From Psychrobacter sp. (GTDB lineage: Bacteria > Pseudomonadota > Gammaproteobacteria > Pseudomonadales > Moraxellaceae): a DNA stretch of 31,643 bases. The first letter of the stretch is position 1. Every line of letters starts with the position of its first letter. The DNA lies in assembly GCA_012270355.1 (NCBI GenBank), contig JAAXIL010000133.1, positions 2,186 to 33,828 on the forward strand, given 5' to 3'. Both the position numbers and the translations under genes were made by a program. The notes under the pieces were generated by a model that saw only the letters and a program-made list of their open reading frames with translations, was not told the origin of the DNA and did not search any database. Below, piece after piece: positions 24,370-31,643 of this stretch.

Positions 24370-25674
24370 TTATGCCTTGGCTAATGCTTGCTCAAGGTCA
24401 GCTTTGATGTCATCAATATGCTCAATGCCAATGGATAGCCGAACCATGTCCTCGCTGCCCCCTGCTTGCTCAAGCTCTTGTCCATTCAGCTGACGGTGCG
24501 TGGTGCTGGCAGGATGGCACGCCAATGATTTGGCATCGCCAATGTTGACCAAACGAGTAATCAGCTCGAGGGCATCAATGAATTTTGCCCCTGCTTCACG
24601 TCCACTCATGCCATCACTGCCCTTTACTCCAAAGGTTAAAATGGCAGAGGGCGTGCCATTCATGTATTTTTTTGCCAGGTCATGTTCAGCGTGGTCAGAC
24701 AAGCCTGCATATTTGACCCAAGCCACCTTATCATGACCCTGCAAAAATTCAGCCACCGCTTGAGCGTTTTCAACATGACGCTCCATGCGTAACGTCAAGG
24801 TTTCCATGCCTTGCAAGATACCAAACGCATTCAGCGGACTCAGTGCTGCTCCTGTGTTTCTAAGCGGAGCCACCCGTGCCCTAGCGATGAATGCCGCCTC
24901 GCCAACGTCTTTGACGAAGTTCACGCCATGATAGCTGGCATCGGGCGTGTTGAGTAACTGGAAACGCTCAGGATAGTCGCCCCACTTAAAGTTGCCACTA
25001 TCTACAATCGCCCCACCGATGGATGTGCCCGTACCACTCATGTATTTGGTCAACGAATGCACCACGATGTCCGCCCCAAATTCAAATGGACGACACAAGG
25101 CTGGCGTGGCAACCGTATTATCAATCACCACTGGCACACCGTATTCATGTGCAATTTTAGCAAGGGCTTCGATGTCGACAATGTTGCCAAGCGGGTTGCC
25201 AATGCTTTCGGCATACACCATTTTGGTTTTGTCATCGATGAGATCCCGAATGGCTTCAGGGTTTTTGTGATCAAAGAAGCGGACTTCCACCCCTTGACGT
25301 GGCAAAGCATGAGCGAAAAAGTTATAAGTCCCACCATACAAGGTAGACACCGTCACAATGTTGTCGCCCGCTTCACAAATCGTCTGCACCGTATAAGTAA
25401 TCGCCGCCATGCCCGATGCAACCGCCAATGCTCCGATGCCCCCTTCCAATGCCGCAACTCTTTCCTCAAGCACCGCATTGGTTGGGTTCATGATACGGGT
25501 ATAAATGTTACCTTGCACCTTCAGGTCAAATAAGTCTGCCCCGTGTTGCGTGTCATCAAAGGCGTACGAGCTGGTGTGATAAATGGGCACCGCAACGGCT
25601 TTGGTCGTTGGTTCAACCTCATAGCCTGCATGAATGGCAAGGGTTTCGAGATGTTGTTGACGTTGGTTACTCAT
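24370..25674 (-). CDS. metY: O-acetylhomoserine sulfhydrylase
   Basis: The PLP enzyme of the Cys/Met metabolism family makes homocysteine from O-acetylhomoserine and sulfide, a direct route to methionine. The 434-aa protein shows TLAIHAGYEVEPTTKAVAVPIY at its start, IYTRIMNPTNAVLEERVAALEGG, ASGMAAI, ESIGNPLGNIVDIEALA and the PLP lysine K210 in HSLTKYMSGTG. Length (about 430 aa) and the GNIYTR pattern fit MetY rather than the shorter MetB or MetZ. AAGGA lies before the ATG. It is preceded by two terminators that end nfuA transcription, so it should have its own promoter in the tight 137-bp spacer. Confidence 0.93.
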   Translation of the reverse strand: MSNQRQQHLETLAIHAGYEVEPTTKAVAVPIYHTSSYAFDDTQHGADLFDLKVQGNIYTRIMNPTNAVLEERVAALEGGIGALAVASGMAAITYTVQTICEAGDNIVTVSTLYGGTYNFFAHALPRQGVEVRFFDHKNPEAIRDLIDDKTKMVYAESIGNPLGNIVDIEALAKIAHEYGVPVVIDNTVATPALCRPFEFGADIVVHSLTKYMSGTGTSIGGAIVDSGNFKWGDYPERFQLLNTPDASYHGVNFVKDVGEAAFIARARVAPLRNTGAALSPLNAFGILQGMETLTLRMERHVENAQAVAEFLQGHDKVAWVKYAGLSDHAEHDLAKKYMNGTPSAILTFGVKGSDGMSGREAGAKFIDALELITRLVNIGDAKSLACHPASTTHRQLNGQELEQAGGSEDMVRLSIGIEHIDDIKADLEQALAKA

Positions 25675-25710
25675 GGTTGTTCCTTAGCATTGTTTATGGT
25701 GAAAATAAAA

Positions 25711-25740
25711 AAGGCATCATGGTTAGCCATGATACCTTAT
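25711..25740 (-). terminator. Terminator downstream of nfuA
   Basis: On the minus strand AAGGTATCATGG and CCATGATGCCTT pair around CTAA and are followed by a T run (TTTTTTATTTT). It is the stronger of two hairpins between nfuA and metY. Confidence 0.8.
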
Positions 25741-25768
25741 TATGGTTATTAAAATTATGCATATAATT

Positions 25769-25803
25769 AGGTGTTATTAGTCAAAAAAGAAATAATAACA
25801 CCT
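25769..25803. terminator. Second hairpin between nfuA and metY
   Basis: AGGTGTTATTA and TAATAACACCT form a perfect 11-bp inverted repeat with a 13-nt loop, 9 bp after the nfuA stop. It lacks a strong T run, so it may protect the transcript end or act with the next hairpin. Confidence 0.6.
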
Positions 25804-25811
25804 TTATCTTG

Positions 25812-26441
25812 CTATTGATAATACGCATTTTCCGTACGGGTATGATCAGTGTCATCCACCACATGCATCAGCTCAGGGACTTGTTGTTTGAGTTGTACCT
25901 CAACCCCTTGACGCAAAGTCATGTCCACCGCCGAGCAGCCTTGACAACCACCACCAAACTTAAGCACTGCGGTCAAGCCTGCCTCATCATCAACGAGCTC
26001 CAAAAGTTGCACATTGCCACCATGAGCGGCAAGGTTCGGATTGATTTCAGCTTGCAACACGTAGTTTATGCGTTCTTCGATGCTGGCATCGTCGCCGACC
26101 TGTGGCACTTTGGAATTGGGTGCTCGAAACGTCAACTGTCCGCCAAAGCGATCCTTATTATAGTCAATGATCGCATCTTCAAGATAGGGCACAGACGACG
26201 CTTCAATAAACGCCGTAAAATGATCATAATCCAAACGAATATCGGCGTCATCTTCTTCGCCATGCTGATTGTACGCCATACAGCATTCAGCACGTGGGGT
26301 GCCTGGATGCTCAACAAAAATCCGCACCCCAATGCCGTCGGTATCTTGTTTGGCAAGTAGATCTGCCAAATAGCCTTGAGCCGATTCGGTAATTTGAATG
26401 TTTGTGGTTAAAGAGTCATCGTTCGTCACAGTGGTTGACAT
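25812..26441 (-). CDS. nfuA: Iron-sulfur carrier protein NfuA
   Basis: NfuA receives a 4Fe-4S cluster from the assembly machinery and hands it to apoproteins, especially under oxidative stress or iron limitation. The 209-aa protein has an N-terminal degenerate A-type (HesB-like) domain (ITESAQGYLADLLAKQ) and a C-terminal NifU-like domain with the cluster-binding C166-Q-G-C169 in KFGGGCQGCSAVDMTLRQGVE. Two further cysteines (ECC near residue 53) are in the N-terminal domain. It is a little longer than E. coli NfuA (191 aa). AGGTGA precedes the ATG. It is 75 bp from the unrecognised gene upstream, and two hairpins follow. Confidence 0.93.
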   Translation of the reverse strand: MSTTVTNDDSLTTNIQITESAQGYLADLLAKQDTDGIGVRIFVEHPGTPRAECCMAYNQHGEEDDADIRLDYDHFTAFIEASSVPYLEDAIIDYNKDRFGGQLTFRAPNSKVPQVGDDASIEERINYVLQAEINPNLAAHGGNVQLLELVDDEAGLTAVLKFGGGCQGCSAVDMTLRQGVEVQLKQQVPELMHVVDDTDHTRTENAYYQ

Positions 26442-26515
26442 AAGTCACCTATTAACGGTTGTGTTATACAAAAAAGAAGGGAGTCATTAAATTAAATGAT
26501 TAAACCAATCGAGCA

Positions 26516-26830
26516 TTACGAATAACGCTCAGGCTCTTCATCATAGACGTTGGCATGCCATTGATTGATTTGCTTAGACATCACCGCCTGAATCGCCGCT
26601 TGCACCATGTGATGCCCAATCATTTGGGTGTCACCACCGAGCATTTCTTGCACTTTTTTTGAAAAATCAATGGTCACAAGTGGGTCATCTACATTGTCAG
26701 ACTCACGAAGTACAATTTGACCCGCTTCATTCTCGACCAATTCTAATATGGTTTCGCCAGCAAATCCTCGATTGCCCTTTGACGTTTCTTTGCCCTCGCC
26801 TGTTTCAAAATTATCGATTGAAAATGTCAT
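26516..26830 (-). CDS. Conserved-looking 104-aa protein of unknown function
   Basis: I do not recognise this family. The protein is soluble, acidic and without a signal peptide or membrane segment. It begins MTFSIDNFETGEGKETSKGN and contains ETILELVENEAGQIVLRES, likely two beta strands, then VTIDFSKKVQEMLGGD and a helix HMVQAAIQAVMSKQINQWHANVYDEEPER. A clear ribosome site (AAGGA, eight bases before ATG) and its position between rpe and nfuA on the same strand support a real gene. The paired beta-strand and helix layout could be a small binding domain, but no function can be assigned. Confidence 0.75.
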   Translation of the reverse strand: MTFSIDNFETGEGKETSKGNRGFAGETILELVENEAGQIVLRESDNVDDPLVTIDFSKKVQEMLGGDTQMIGHHMVQAAIQAVMSKQINQWHANVYDEEPERYS

Positions 26831-26932
26831 AGTGTTTCCTTAAATCAGCAAAGAAGGTGTCTTTGTTCTCTCTTACCTTACAATGGACGCATTTGGCAAA
26901 ATTTTCAAGACGTAATTTCGAATTATGATGGG

Positions 26933-27619
26933 TTAAACCAAGCTTGCCCCTGCCAACGCCAGCTCACGTCGCATCTCGTCAATGGCAACTTTATAGTCAT
27001 CTCTACCAAAAATTGCCGAGCCTGCCACAAACATATCCGCCCCAGCCTCACAAACGGCTCGAATGTTATCCGGCTTGATGCCACCATCCACCTCTAAACG
27101 GATGTCCCTTCCTGACGACACAATTCGCTGTCTGACCTGCTTGATTTTATCAAGTGTGCTGTCAATAAACGTCTGTCCCCCAAAGCCAGGGTTGACGCTC
27201 ATTAGCAAGATTTGATCGACTTTATCCATCACATAATCTAAATAATGTAACGGCGTGGCAGGGTTAAACACCAAGCCACATTCTGCCCCACCGTCTTTAA
27301 TCAGTTGTAAAGAGCGGTCAATATGCTCACTGGCTTCTGGATGAAAGGTAATGATGCTCGCCCCAGCGTCAATAAATTGCTCAATCATGCCATCGACGGG
27401 CGACACCATCAGATGCACATCGATTGGGGCGGTAATGCCGTCATCTCGCAAGGCTTTACAAATCATACTTCCAAACGTGAGATTGGGCACATAATGATTG
27501 TCCATGACATCAAAGTGAATCACGTCTGCCCCCGCCTCCAATACAGCATGCACTTCATCACCCAAATGGGCAAAATCGGCAGATAAAATTGAGGGGGCAA
27601 TCAGATAATCGGCTGACAT
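26933..27619 (-). CDS. rpe: Ribulose-phosphate 3-epimerase
   Basis: Rpe interconverts ribulose-5-phosphate and xylulose-5-phosphate in the pentose phosphate pathway. The TIM-barrel signatures are all present: [29 protein letters not shown] (metal-binding His and Asp), [25 protein letters not shown] and DGGIKPDN. I use the ATG at 27619 ([10 protein letters not shown]), giving 228 aa, close to E. coli (225 aa); an upstream TTG or GTG extension to 27634 adds five residues. GGTGAG lies just before the ATG. It is the first gene of a leftward run toward the 104-aa gene. Confidence 0.95.
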   Translation of the reverse strand: MSADYLIAPSILSADFAHLGDEVHAVLEAGADVIHFDVMDNHYVPNLTFGSMICKALRDDGITAPIDVHLMVSPVDGMIEQFIDAGASIITFHPEASEHIDRSLQLIKDGGAECGLVFNPATPLHYLDYVMDKVDQILLMSVNPGFGGQTFIDSTLDKIKQVRQRIVSSGRDIRLEVDGGIKPDNIRAVCEAGADMFVAGSAIFGRDDYKVAIDEMRRELALAGASLV

Positions 27620-27813
27620 AGCTAGGCTCACCAAAGATTTTGCTCATTATAACAAAGTTTACCCACAGGATGCCTGACTGGACATTGATTGTAAAATTAA
27701 AGTCTAAATTCAAAAAAGCCTATCACTGCGTTAAATCCGCTTGTCATCACGATTGTAGAAAAAAGCATCTATAAAACTACGTACTTTTAATTTCTTCATT
27801 AAGGTGACAAACC

Positions 27814-27842
27814 AGATGCTTAGGCTTATAATAGGCGGTTTG
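27814..27842 (+). promoter_or_regulatory. Sigma-70 promoter of csrA
   Basis: GTGACA (27814-27819, five of six) and TATAAT (27837-27842, perfect) are separated by 17 bp. The csrA ATG lies 85 bp downstream. Confidence 0.7.
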
Positions 27843-27926
27843 ATTTTTGGGCAACTGTCGTTAAACATCTCTTGTATGATTAGTGAATAGGCTGTAGCTG
27901 TTTAACGCTTTCAAGGAGTGACAACC

Positions 27927-28184
27927 ATGTTGATTTTAACTCGCCGTGTTGGTGAAACTTTAATGATTGGCGATGAAGTCAGCGTTACGGTACTGGGCGT
28001 AAAAGGAAACCAAGTTCGTATTGGGGTCAACGCCCCCAAAGACATCGCCGTGCACCGTGAAGAGATTTATCAACGCATTCAGCACGAACGGGCAATGCAA
28101 TCACAGATGCAACACCTCGAGCAGGGAGCAAGTGGCGGTTTTGGCGGGTCATTTGACGATGACGACGATTATTTCAATCGCTAG
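27927..28184 (+). CDS. csrA: Carbon storage regulator CsrA
   Basis: CsrA is a dimeric RNA-binding protein that represses or stabilises mRNAs by binding GGA motifs. The core [51 protein letters not shown] is split here into RNA-binding strands with the key L4 and R44-type residues. The ATG at 27927 follows AAGGAGTGACAACC, an ideal ribosome site; the GTG at 27918 overlaps that site and is unlikely. AAGGAG contains GGA, a possible autoregulation site. The protein is 85 aa, about 24 longer than E. coli CsrA, ending in a Gly/Asp tail ([16 protein letters not shown]). Confidence 0.95.
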   Translation: MLILTRRVGETLMIGDEVSVTVLGVKGNQVRIGVNAPKDIAVHREEIYQRIQHERAMQSQMQHLEQGASGGFGGSFDDDDDYFNR

Positions 28185-28237
28185 TCTAAATCTAATCTCG
28201 AAACGTTGATAAATTTTAGTCGCTAATTTGGTTAATT

Positions 28238-28591
28238 ATGATGAACGCCAACTCTGACATTCAAGACTTATTAAGTCGCATCAAAACTGATAAAGCGTCA
28301 TTCAGCGACGTATTGGCATTTATTGAGTCTCGTTATGACTATCACCCTGTCACGTTCCACAATGGTTCAGTGGTCAATGAAGCGGGGCAAAATGCGGGCA
28401 GTGCCAAAGTATTTGGATTTGCCATGCTTAATAAGCTTGATCAAGAAGATACGCTGACGCTGTTCGCTGAACATTATCAGTCCGTACTCGCCACGCCCGA
28501 TGGCAACGACCATCAAAATATCCGTAACTTTATGCAAACAGGTTGGGCAGGCATTGAGATGCCAGTCAACCCGCTTTCATCTCGTAATTAG
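28238..28591 (+). CDS. HopJ type III effector domain protein
   Basis: The 117-aa protein fits the HopJ family: ESRYDYHPVTFHNGSVVNEAGQNAGSAKVFGFAMLNKL, then TLTLFAEHYQSVLATPDGNDHQNIRNFMQTGWAGI. The family is named for a Pseudomonas effector, but it is common in bacteria with no type III secretion, so the name does not imply secretion. Small soluble protein, no signal peptide. Starts are ATG at 28238 or the next codon 28241. It lies 53 bp after csrA on the same strand, perhaps in the same transcript, and ends with a clear terminator. Confidence 0.85.
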   Translation: MMNANSDIQDLLSRIKTDKASFSDVLAFIESRYDYHPVTFHNGSVVNEAGQNAGSAKVFGFAMLNKLDQEDTLTLFAEHYQSVLATPDGNDHQNIRNFMQTGWAGIEMPVNPLSSRN

Positions 28592-28613
28592 CTTTAATCA
28601 CTAAAATTTTGAT

Positions 28614-28646
28614 GACAAAAAAGCACCTTTATTGGTGCTTTTTTTA
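28614..28646 (+). terminator. Terminator after the HopJ-domain gene
   Basis: AAGCACC and GGTGCTT pair around TTTATT with an A run before and seven T bases after, about 30 bp from the stop. The stem is the same as that of the terminator after secF. Confidence 0.9.
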
Positions 28647-28745
28647 TGACTGGTTTTTAACTATTTTAATATGGCTTTTGGTAAAGTAAGATGAACATTT
28701 AGCAGAATTTGCTTTAATTTTCTAAGCGAATAATCCTCATCGCCC

Positions 28746-29906
28746 CTACCCTGGAAACTGCTCAAGCTCTACCCGTTTGTCCAAATGTGCCTCTAACGCA
28801 GGCAAATTAAACGCATCGTCTTCGCTCACAAAACTGATGCTAATGCCCTGTTTGCCTGCCCGTCCTGTACGTCCAATACGGTGCACATAATCGTCGGGCT
28901 GGTCAGGCAACGTATAATTGACCACGTGGGTCACGTCATCGACATGAATCCCCCGCCCTGCCACATCAGTAGCGACCAACACCTTAGCATTCCCCTTTTT
29001 GAACTTAGCAAGATATCGCTGTCTTTTGTCTTGCGACACATCGCCTGAGAGCATCACCACGTCTTGATGGCTTGGCAACGTCTGGCGAAGGCGGTCATAA
29101 TACCGTGGAACTTGATCTTTACGGTTGGCAATTACGATGACTTTGGCAGTTTTATCATCGGCAATCACATTAAATAACGCCTCGAACTTGTTTGATTCTG
29201 TCAGCATCACAAAGCGTTCATCCACCAGCTCACTGGTTTTGTGTTCGGGTTCGATTTCAACGTATTCGGGATTATTCAGCCAACGATACGCCAAGTTCAT
29301 CACGTCCTGATTGAACGTCGCCGAAAAGAGCAGACTTTGCCGATCCGTATTGGGGGGCATTTTACGAATGAGGCGTTTAATATCAGGTATAAAGCCCATG
29401 TCCAGCATCCGATCTGCTTCGTCGAGCACCAACACCTCAACCCGATCCAAAAACACATGATGGCGATGAATCATATCGATCAATCTACCAGGCGTGGCGA
29501 TCAAAATGTCGGTAAAGGCGGTATTTAGAGCATCCAATTGTTCGTCATAATTTACCCCGCCCACCACACATACCGAATGCAAGTCGGCAAATTTCGTTCA
29601 GCCAATGGCATCTTTGTGGATTTGTTGAGCAAGTTCACGGGTTGGAGCCAGCACCACTGCACGAGGTTCGCCTGCATAACGGGCTTCATCCTTGGCAAAG
29701 GGTTTACTTAACAAGGCTTCGATAATGGTGATTAAAAAAGTGGCAGTTTTGCCTGTGCCCGTTTGTGCCTGCCCAATGGCATCCTGACCTGCGAGCGTGT
29801 GCGGTAAAATCTGCTCTTGAATGGGGGTCAGTGTGTCAAACCCGAGTGCCTGCACCGCTTGCAACGTGGCATGGTGCAAGTCAAGTTGCGAAAATGGGAT
29901 GCTCAA
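28746..29906 (-). pseudogene. DEAD-box RNA helicase (RhlB/RhlE type), interrupted by in-frame TGA
   Basis: From the ATG at 29906 the frame runs through the Q motif (FDTLTPIQEQ), motif I (AQTGTGKT) and Ia (PTRELAQQ), then meets TGA at 29598-29600 in KDAIG-stop-TKFADLHSV. The same frame continues through TPGRL, DEAD (LVLDEADRMLDMGF), SAT, VIVIANRK, ATDVAGRGIH and HRIGRTGRAG to 28746. With the stop read through it would be about 386 aa, normal for RhlB or RhlE. Without readthrough the first 102 residues and the last part cannot form one ATPase. All other motifs are intact, so the stop is recent or an error. Such helicases unwind RNA in degradation or ribosome assembly. The upstream DNA codes for no partner. 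Confidence 0.85.
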
Positions 29907-30200
29907 AAGTGTTCCTTAAATGTCGTTCAATGTCTTTAAATATTCTCTTGTCTTATCATAACACAACGACGTTTTGAGGACGGTTTTAACGATGGGTTTG
30001 GTTTTTATCATTCAATTTTTAATTTAATGTTTCGCAACATTCATTATCCGAGCCATATCCAACTCATCAACTCATAACAAAAACTCAAAAAACCAATAGA
30101 CAAACCATCAAAATAGATAGTCCGCATTTTGGTTTTTGGTCGATGATGGTTAAGAAAGCGTCTAAAACATCATTGGAATAAGGTTGAATTAAAGGCTAAA

Positions 30201-30416
30201 TTAGCCGTCAATTTTGGTCACTTCTTCAGCTTGCAAGCCTTTTTGACCTTCGACAACGTTAAATTCTACTTTTTGACCGTCTTGCAATGAACGGTAGCCG
30301 TCGCCTTGAATGGCACGAAAATGGACAAAAATGTCCTCACCACTTTCACGTTGAATAAAACCAAAGCCTTTAGAATCGTTAAACCACTTAACAACACCTT
30401 GCTCACGAGCTGACAT
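30201..30416 (-). CDS. Cold-shock family protein
   Basis: The 71-aa protein is a single cold-shock domain with RNP1 KGFGFIQ and RNP2 DIFVHF, an OB fold that binds single-stranded RNA or DNA and acts as an RNA chaperone. Length matches CspA-type proteins (about 70 aa). AGGAAGTG lies before the ATG. Whether it is cold-induced cannot be told; the 5' region up to 30540 is AT-rich and could form a leader, with an inverted repeat CTTATG/CATAAG at 30495-30516. It stands alone between the helicase and aroQ. Confidence 0.93.
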   Translation of the reverse strand: MSAREQGVVKWFNDSKGFGFIQRESGEDIFVHFRAIQGDGYRSLQDGQKVEFNVVEGQKGLQAEEVTKIDG

Positions 30417-30744
30417 AATACACTTCCTAAACCTAAATAAACTTATCTATTGAGCCGTCAAAAAGAATGACCGAACTCAAACTTATGAGATAGACTTATG
30501 ATAAGCTTACCATAAGCCAAAAATAACAAACCCATCATGCGACTTTGCAGATATCAAACCAGAGTATTGCTCTGTTCGTGTCACTGTAACACAGCAGACG
30601 GCTTTATTACTTAAAATAATCATAGCATGTGAATTTGGCAACACAAAGTACTTTAACATAAATTTCATATTTCGAGGATTTTGCTACTTTTTGGAGCAAT
30701 TACATCCACAATTTTTGATTTATCTGGACGATAAGGCGAGTTTT
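30417..30744. other. Divergent intergenic region between the cold-shock gene and aroQ
   Basis: No gene is supported in these 328 bp. A short open stretch (from 30691) in frame with aroQ is treated as leader. The inverted repeat CTTATG/CATAAG (30495-30516) lies on the cold-shock side. A ribosome site AAGG precedes aroQ. I cannot place promoters with confidence. Confidence 0.45.
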
Positions 30745-31278
30745 ATGGCGAATTTGGTAAGATCCACCAAAGCCACACCTTCTAATAAAGCCCCCTTTTT
30801 GGCGACGTATCGAAGATTACTAGTAATCAATGGGGCAAATCTAAATTTACTTGGTGTGCGTGAGCCTGAAATTTATGGAGCAACGACGCTACAAGACATT
30901 GAAAACCGCTTGACACAAACCGCAAACACTCATGATATTGAGCTGATTTTTGTGCAATCCAACTTTGAGGGCGAGTTGATAGATGCCATTCAACAGCACG
31001 GGTTATTGGGCGAAGATGACAAATTGGTAGATGGCGTGATGATCAATCCAGCCGGCTTTACGCATACGTCAGTCGTGTTACGGGATGCCCTACTTGCCAT
31101 CAACAAGCCATTTATTGAAGTGCATTTGTCCAACATTCATCGCCGTGAGCCTTTTCGTTCGCATTCTTATTTTAGCGACCGAGCGATCGGCATTATTTGC
31201 GGGCTGGGACATTTGGGCTATGACATGGCTCTTGATTACTTTTTGCACCAGTATTCATTGGCAAGCGAGGCAAACTAA
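30745..31278 (+). CDS. aroQ: Type II 3-dehydroquinate dehydratase
   Basis: AroQ dehydrates 3-dehydroquinate to 3-dehydroshikimate in the shikimate pathway. The protein shows [25 protein letters not shown] with the catalytic Tyr and flexible-loop Arg, [30 protein letters not shown] with the catalytic His, and [19 protein letters not shown] near the end. I use the ATG at 30745 (about 177 aa), with AAGG eight bases upstream; an ATG at 30691 would add 18 residues without homology. The N-terminal 25 residues precede the usual start of the fold. The ABC1-type gene follows with no gap, so they are likely cotranscribed. Confidence 0.93.
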   Translation: MANLVRSTKATPSNKAPFLATYRRLLVINGANLNLLGVREPEIYGATTLQDIENRLTQTANTHDIELIFVQSNFEGELIDAIQQHGLLGEDDKLVDGVMINPAGFTHTSVVLRDALLAINKPFIEVHLSNIHRREPFRSHSYFSDRAIGIICGLGHLGYDMALDYFLHQYSLASEAN

Positions 31279-31643
31279 GTGGCAACCTCAAGCAAACGGT
31301 TTATAAAACTGGCGGGCATGACTGCTGGCATTGCAGGCAAAGCCGCGAAGAATTCGCTGAGACATTTATCGAGCGATGAAACTACTCGTCAAGCGGCACG
31401 GTCTGAAATGCTCACTGACGTGGGGCTACAAATTGCCGACACCTTGGGTGAGATGAAAGGAGCGGTGATGAAGGTGGGGCAAATCGCCTCGCAATATAAG
31501 GAGGTGTTTCCGCCCGAGGTTGCCAAAGCTTTAGAAAAATTACAAAAAGCTGCCCCGCCGATGCCCTTTGGGGTCAGCAACCAGCAAGTTGATCGTGACC
31601 GTGGCAAATCCATCAATTAGGCTAAGCGAGACTTCGAGCAAAC
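31279..31643 (+). pseudogene. ABC1/UbiB-type atypical kinase, 5' part, with in-frame TAG
   Basis: A GTG start directly after the aroQ TAA gives a protein beginning MATSSKRFIKLAGMTAGIAGK. It contains the ABC1-family KxGQ region (LGEMKGAVMKVGQIASQYKEVFPPEVAKALEKLQKAAPPMPF), which places it in the UbiB/COQ8 clade. A TAG at 31618-31620 interrupts GKSIN-stop-AKRDFEQT. The bases after it stay in frame with what looks like the family's next segment (RxFEQTPIAAASIGQVH type), so Gln to stop is likely. The window ends 23 bp later, so the rest of the gene cannot be checked. UbiB-type kinases are ATPases needed for ubiquinone synthesis; this subgroup may have another role. Confidence 0.7.

Noticed and set aside
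25057..26360. Long plus-strand open frames of 158 and 183 codons
   Set aside because: They are antisense to metY and nfuA, which carry full family motifs; the antisense products have no features.
28238..28591. Evidence for a type III secretion effector
   Set aside because: HopJ-domain proteins occur widely in bacteria without type III secretion, and no secretion or chaperone genes are near.
2907..31620. A reassigned genetic code (TAR read as Gln)
   Set aside because: TAA and TAG clearly end many intact genes here, such as secD, yajC (TAA) and tilS, proC, csrA (TAG), and the long genes (secD, ppx, the M16C peptidase) have no internal in-frame stops.

Overview
The window is a chromosomal housekeeping segment of a gammaproteobacterium, most probably a member of the Moraxellaceae (Moraxella/Faucicola/Psychrobacter type). 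Reasons: AccA has the short N-terminus seen in that family; ppx-accA-tilS, proC-yggT and a csrA gene with an acidic tail are all present; base composition is moderate; and type II secretion, Lpt, SecDF and NfuA genes are of gammaproteobacterial type. This is inference from protein sequence alone. I see no prophage, insertion sequence, CRISPR array or defence island.

Layout. 1-4066 is all minus strand: the end of a type II secretion cluster (gspI, gspJ), a histidine phosphatase, a metallophosphoesterase interrupted by a stop at codon 6, pyrF with no normal start codon, and lapA. 4463-8408 is plus strand: yajC, secD and secF, the accessory half of the Sec translocase, with a long basic N-terminal extension on SecF. 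8530-8868 holds a terminator, a tRNA-Arg(ACG) with a strange T-arm, and two divergent promoters around a perfect palindrome. 8943-14988 is plus strand: a YeaC-family gene, ppx-accA-tilS, proC and yggT. A tRNA-Ser(GCT) with a near-consensus promoter follows. 15432-22465 is minus strand: the lptA-lptB-radA operon (lptA broken by an amber codon), a giant M16C peptidase and a second histidine phosphatase.

22466-23269 is an 800-bp AT-rich gap with three consensus DnaA boxes and an IHF-type site. After it come an adenosine-kinase-like gene (+), then metY, nfuA, an unrecognised 104-aa gene and rpe (all -). Next are csrA and a HopJ-domain gene (+), a DEAD-box helicase gene split by an in-frame TGA (-), a cold-shock gene (-), aroQ (+) and the start of an ABC1/UbiB-type kinase gene (+), which has an in-frame TAG just before the window ends.

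The dominant unexpected signal is not an accessory system. It is a series of single-codon lesions in otherwise well-conserved genes. Four reading frames (metallophosphoesterase, lptA, DEAD-box helicase, ABC1 kinase) carry one in-frame stop with homology intact on both sides. pyrF has ATT where a start is needed, and tRNA-Arg has lost its T-loop consensus. Either the strain carries real nonsense mutations (or a suppressor), or the assembled consensus has errors. The sequence alone cannot decide this. The other points of interest are the DnaA-box gap, the LacI-like palindrome, short tandem duplications in promoter regions, and several lineage-specific protein tails.
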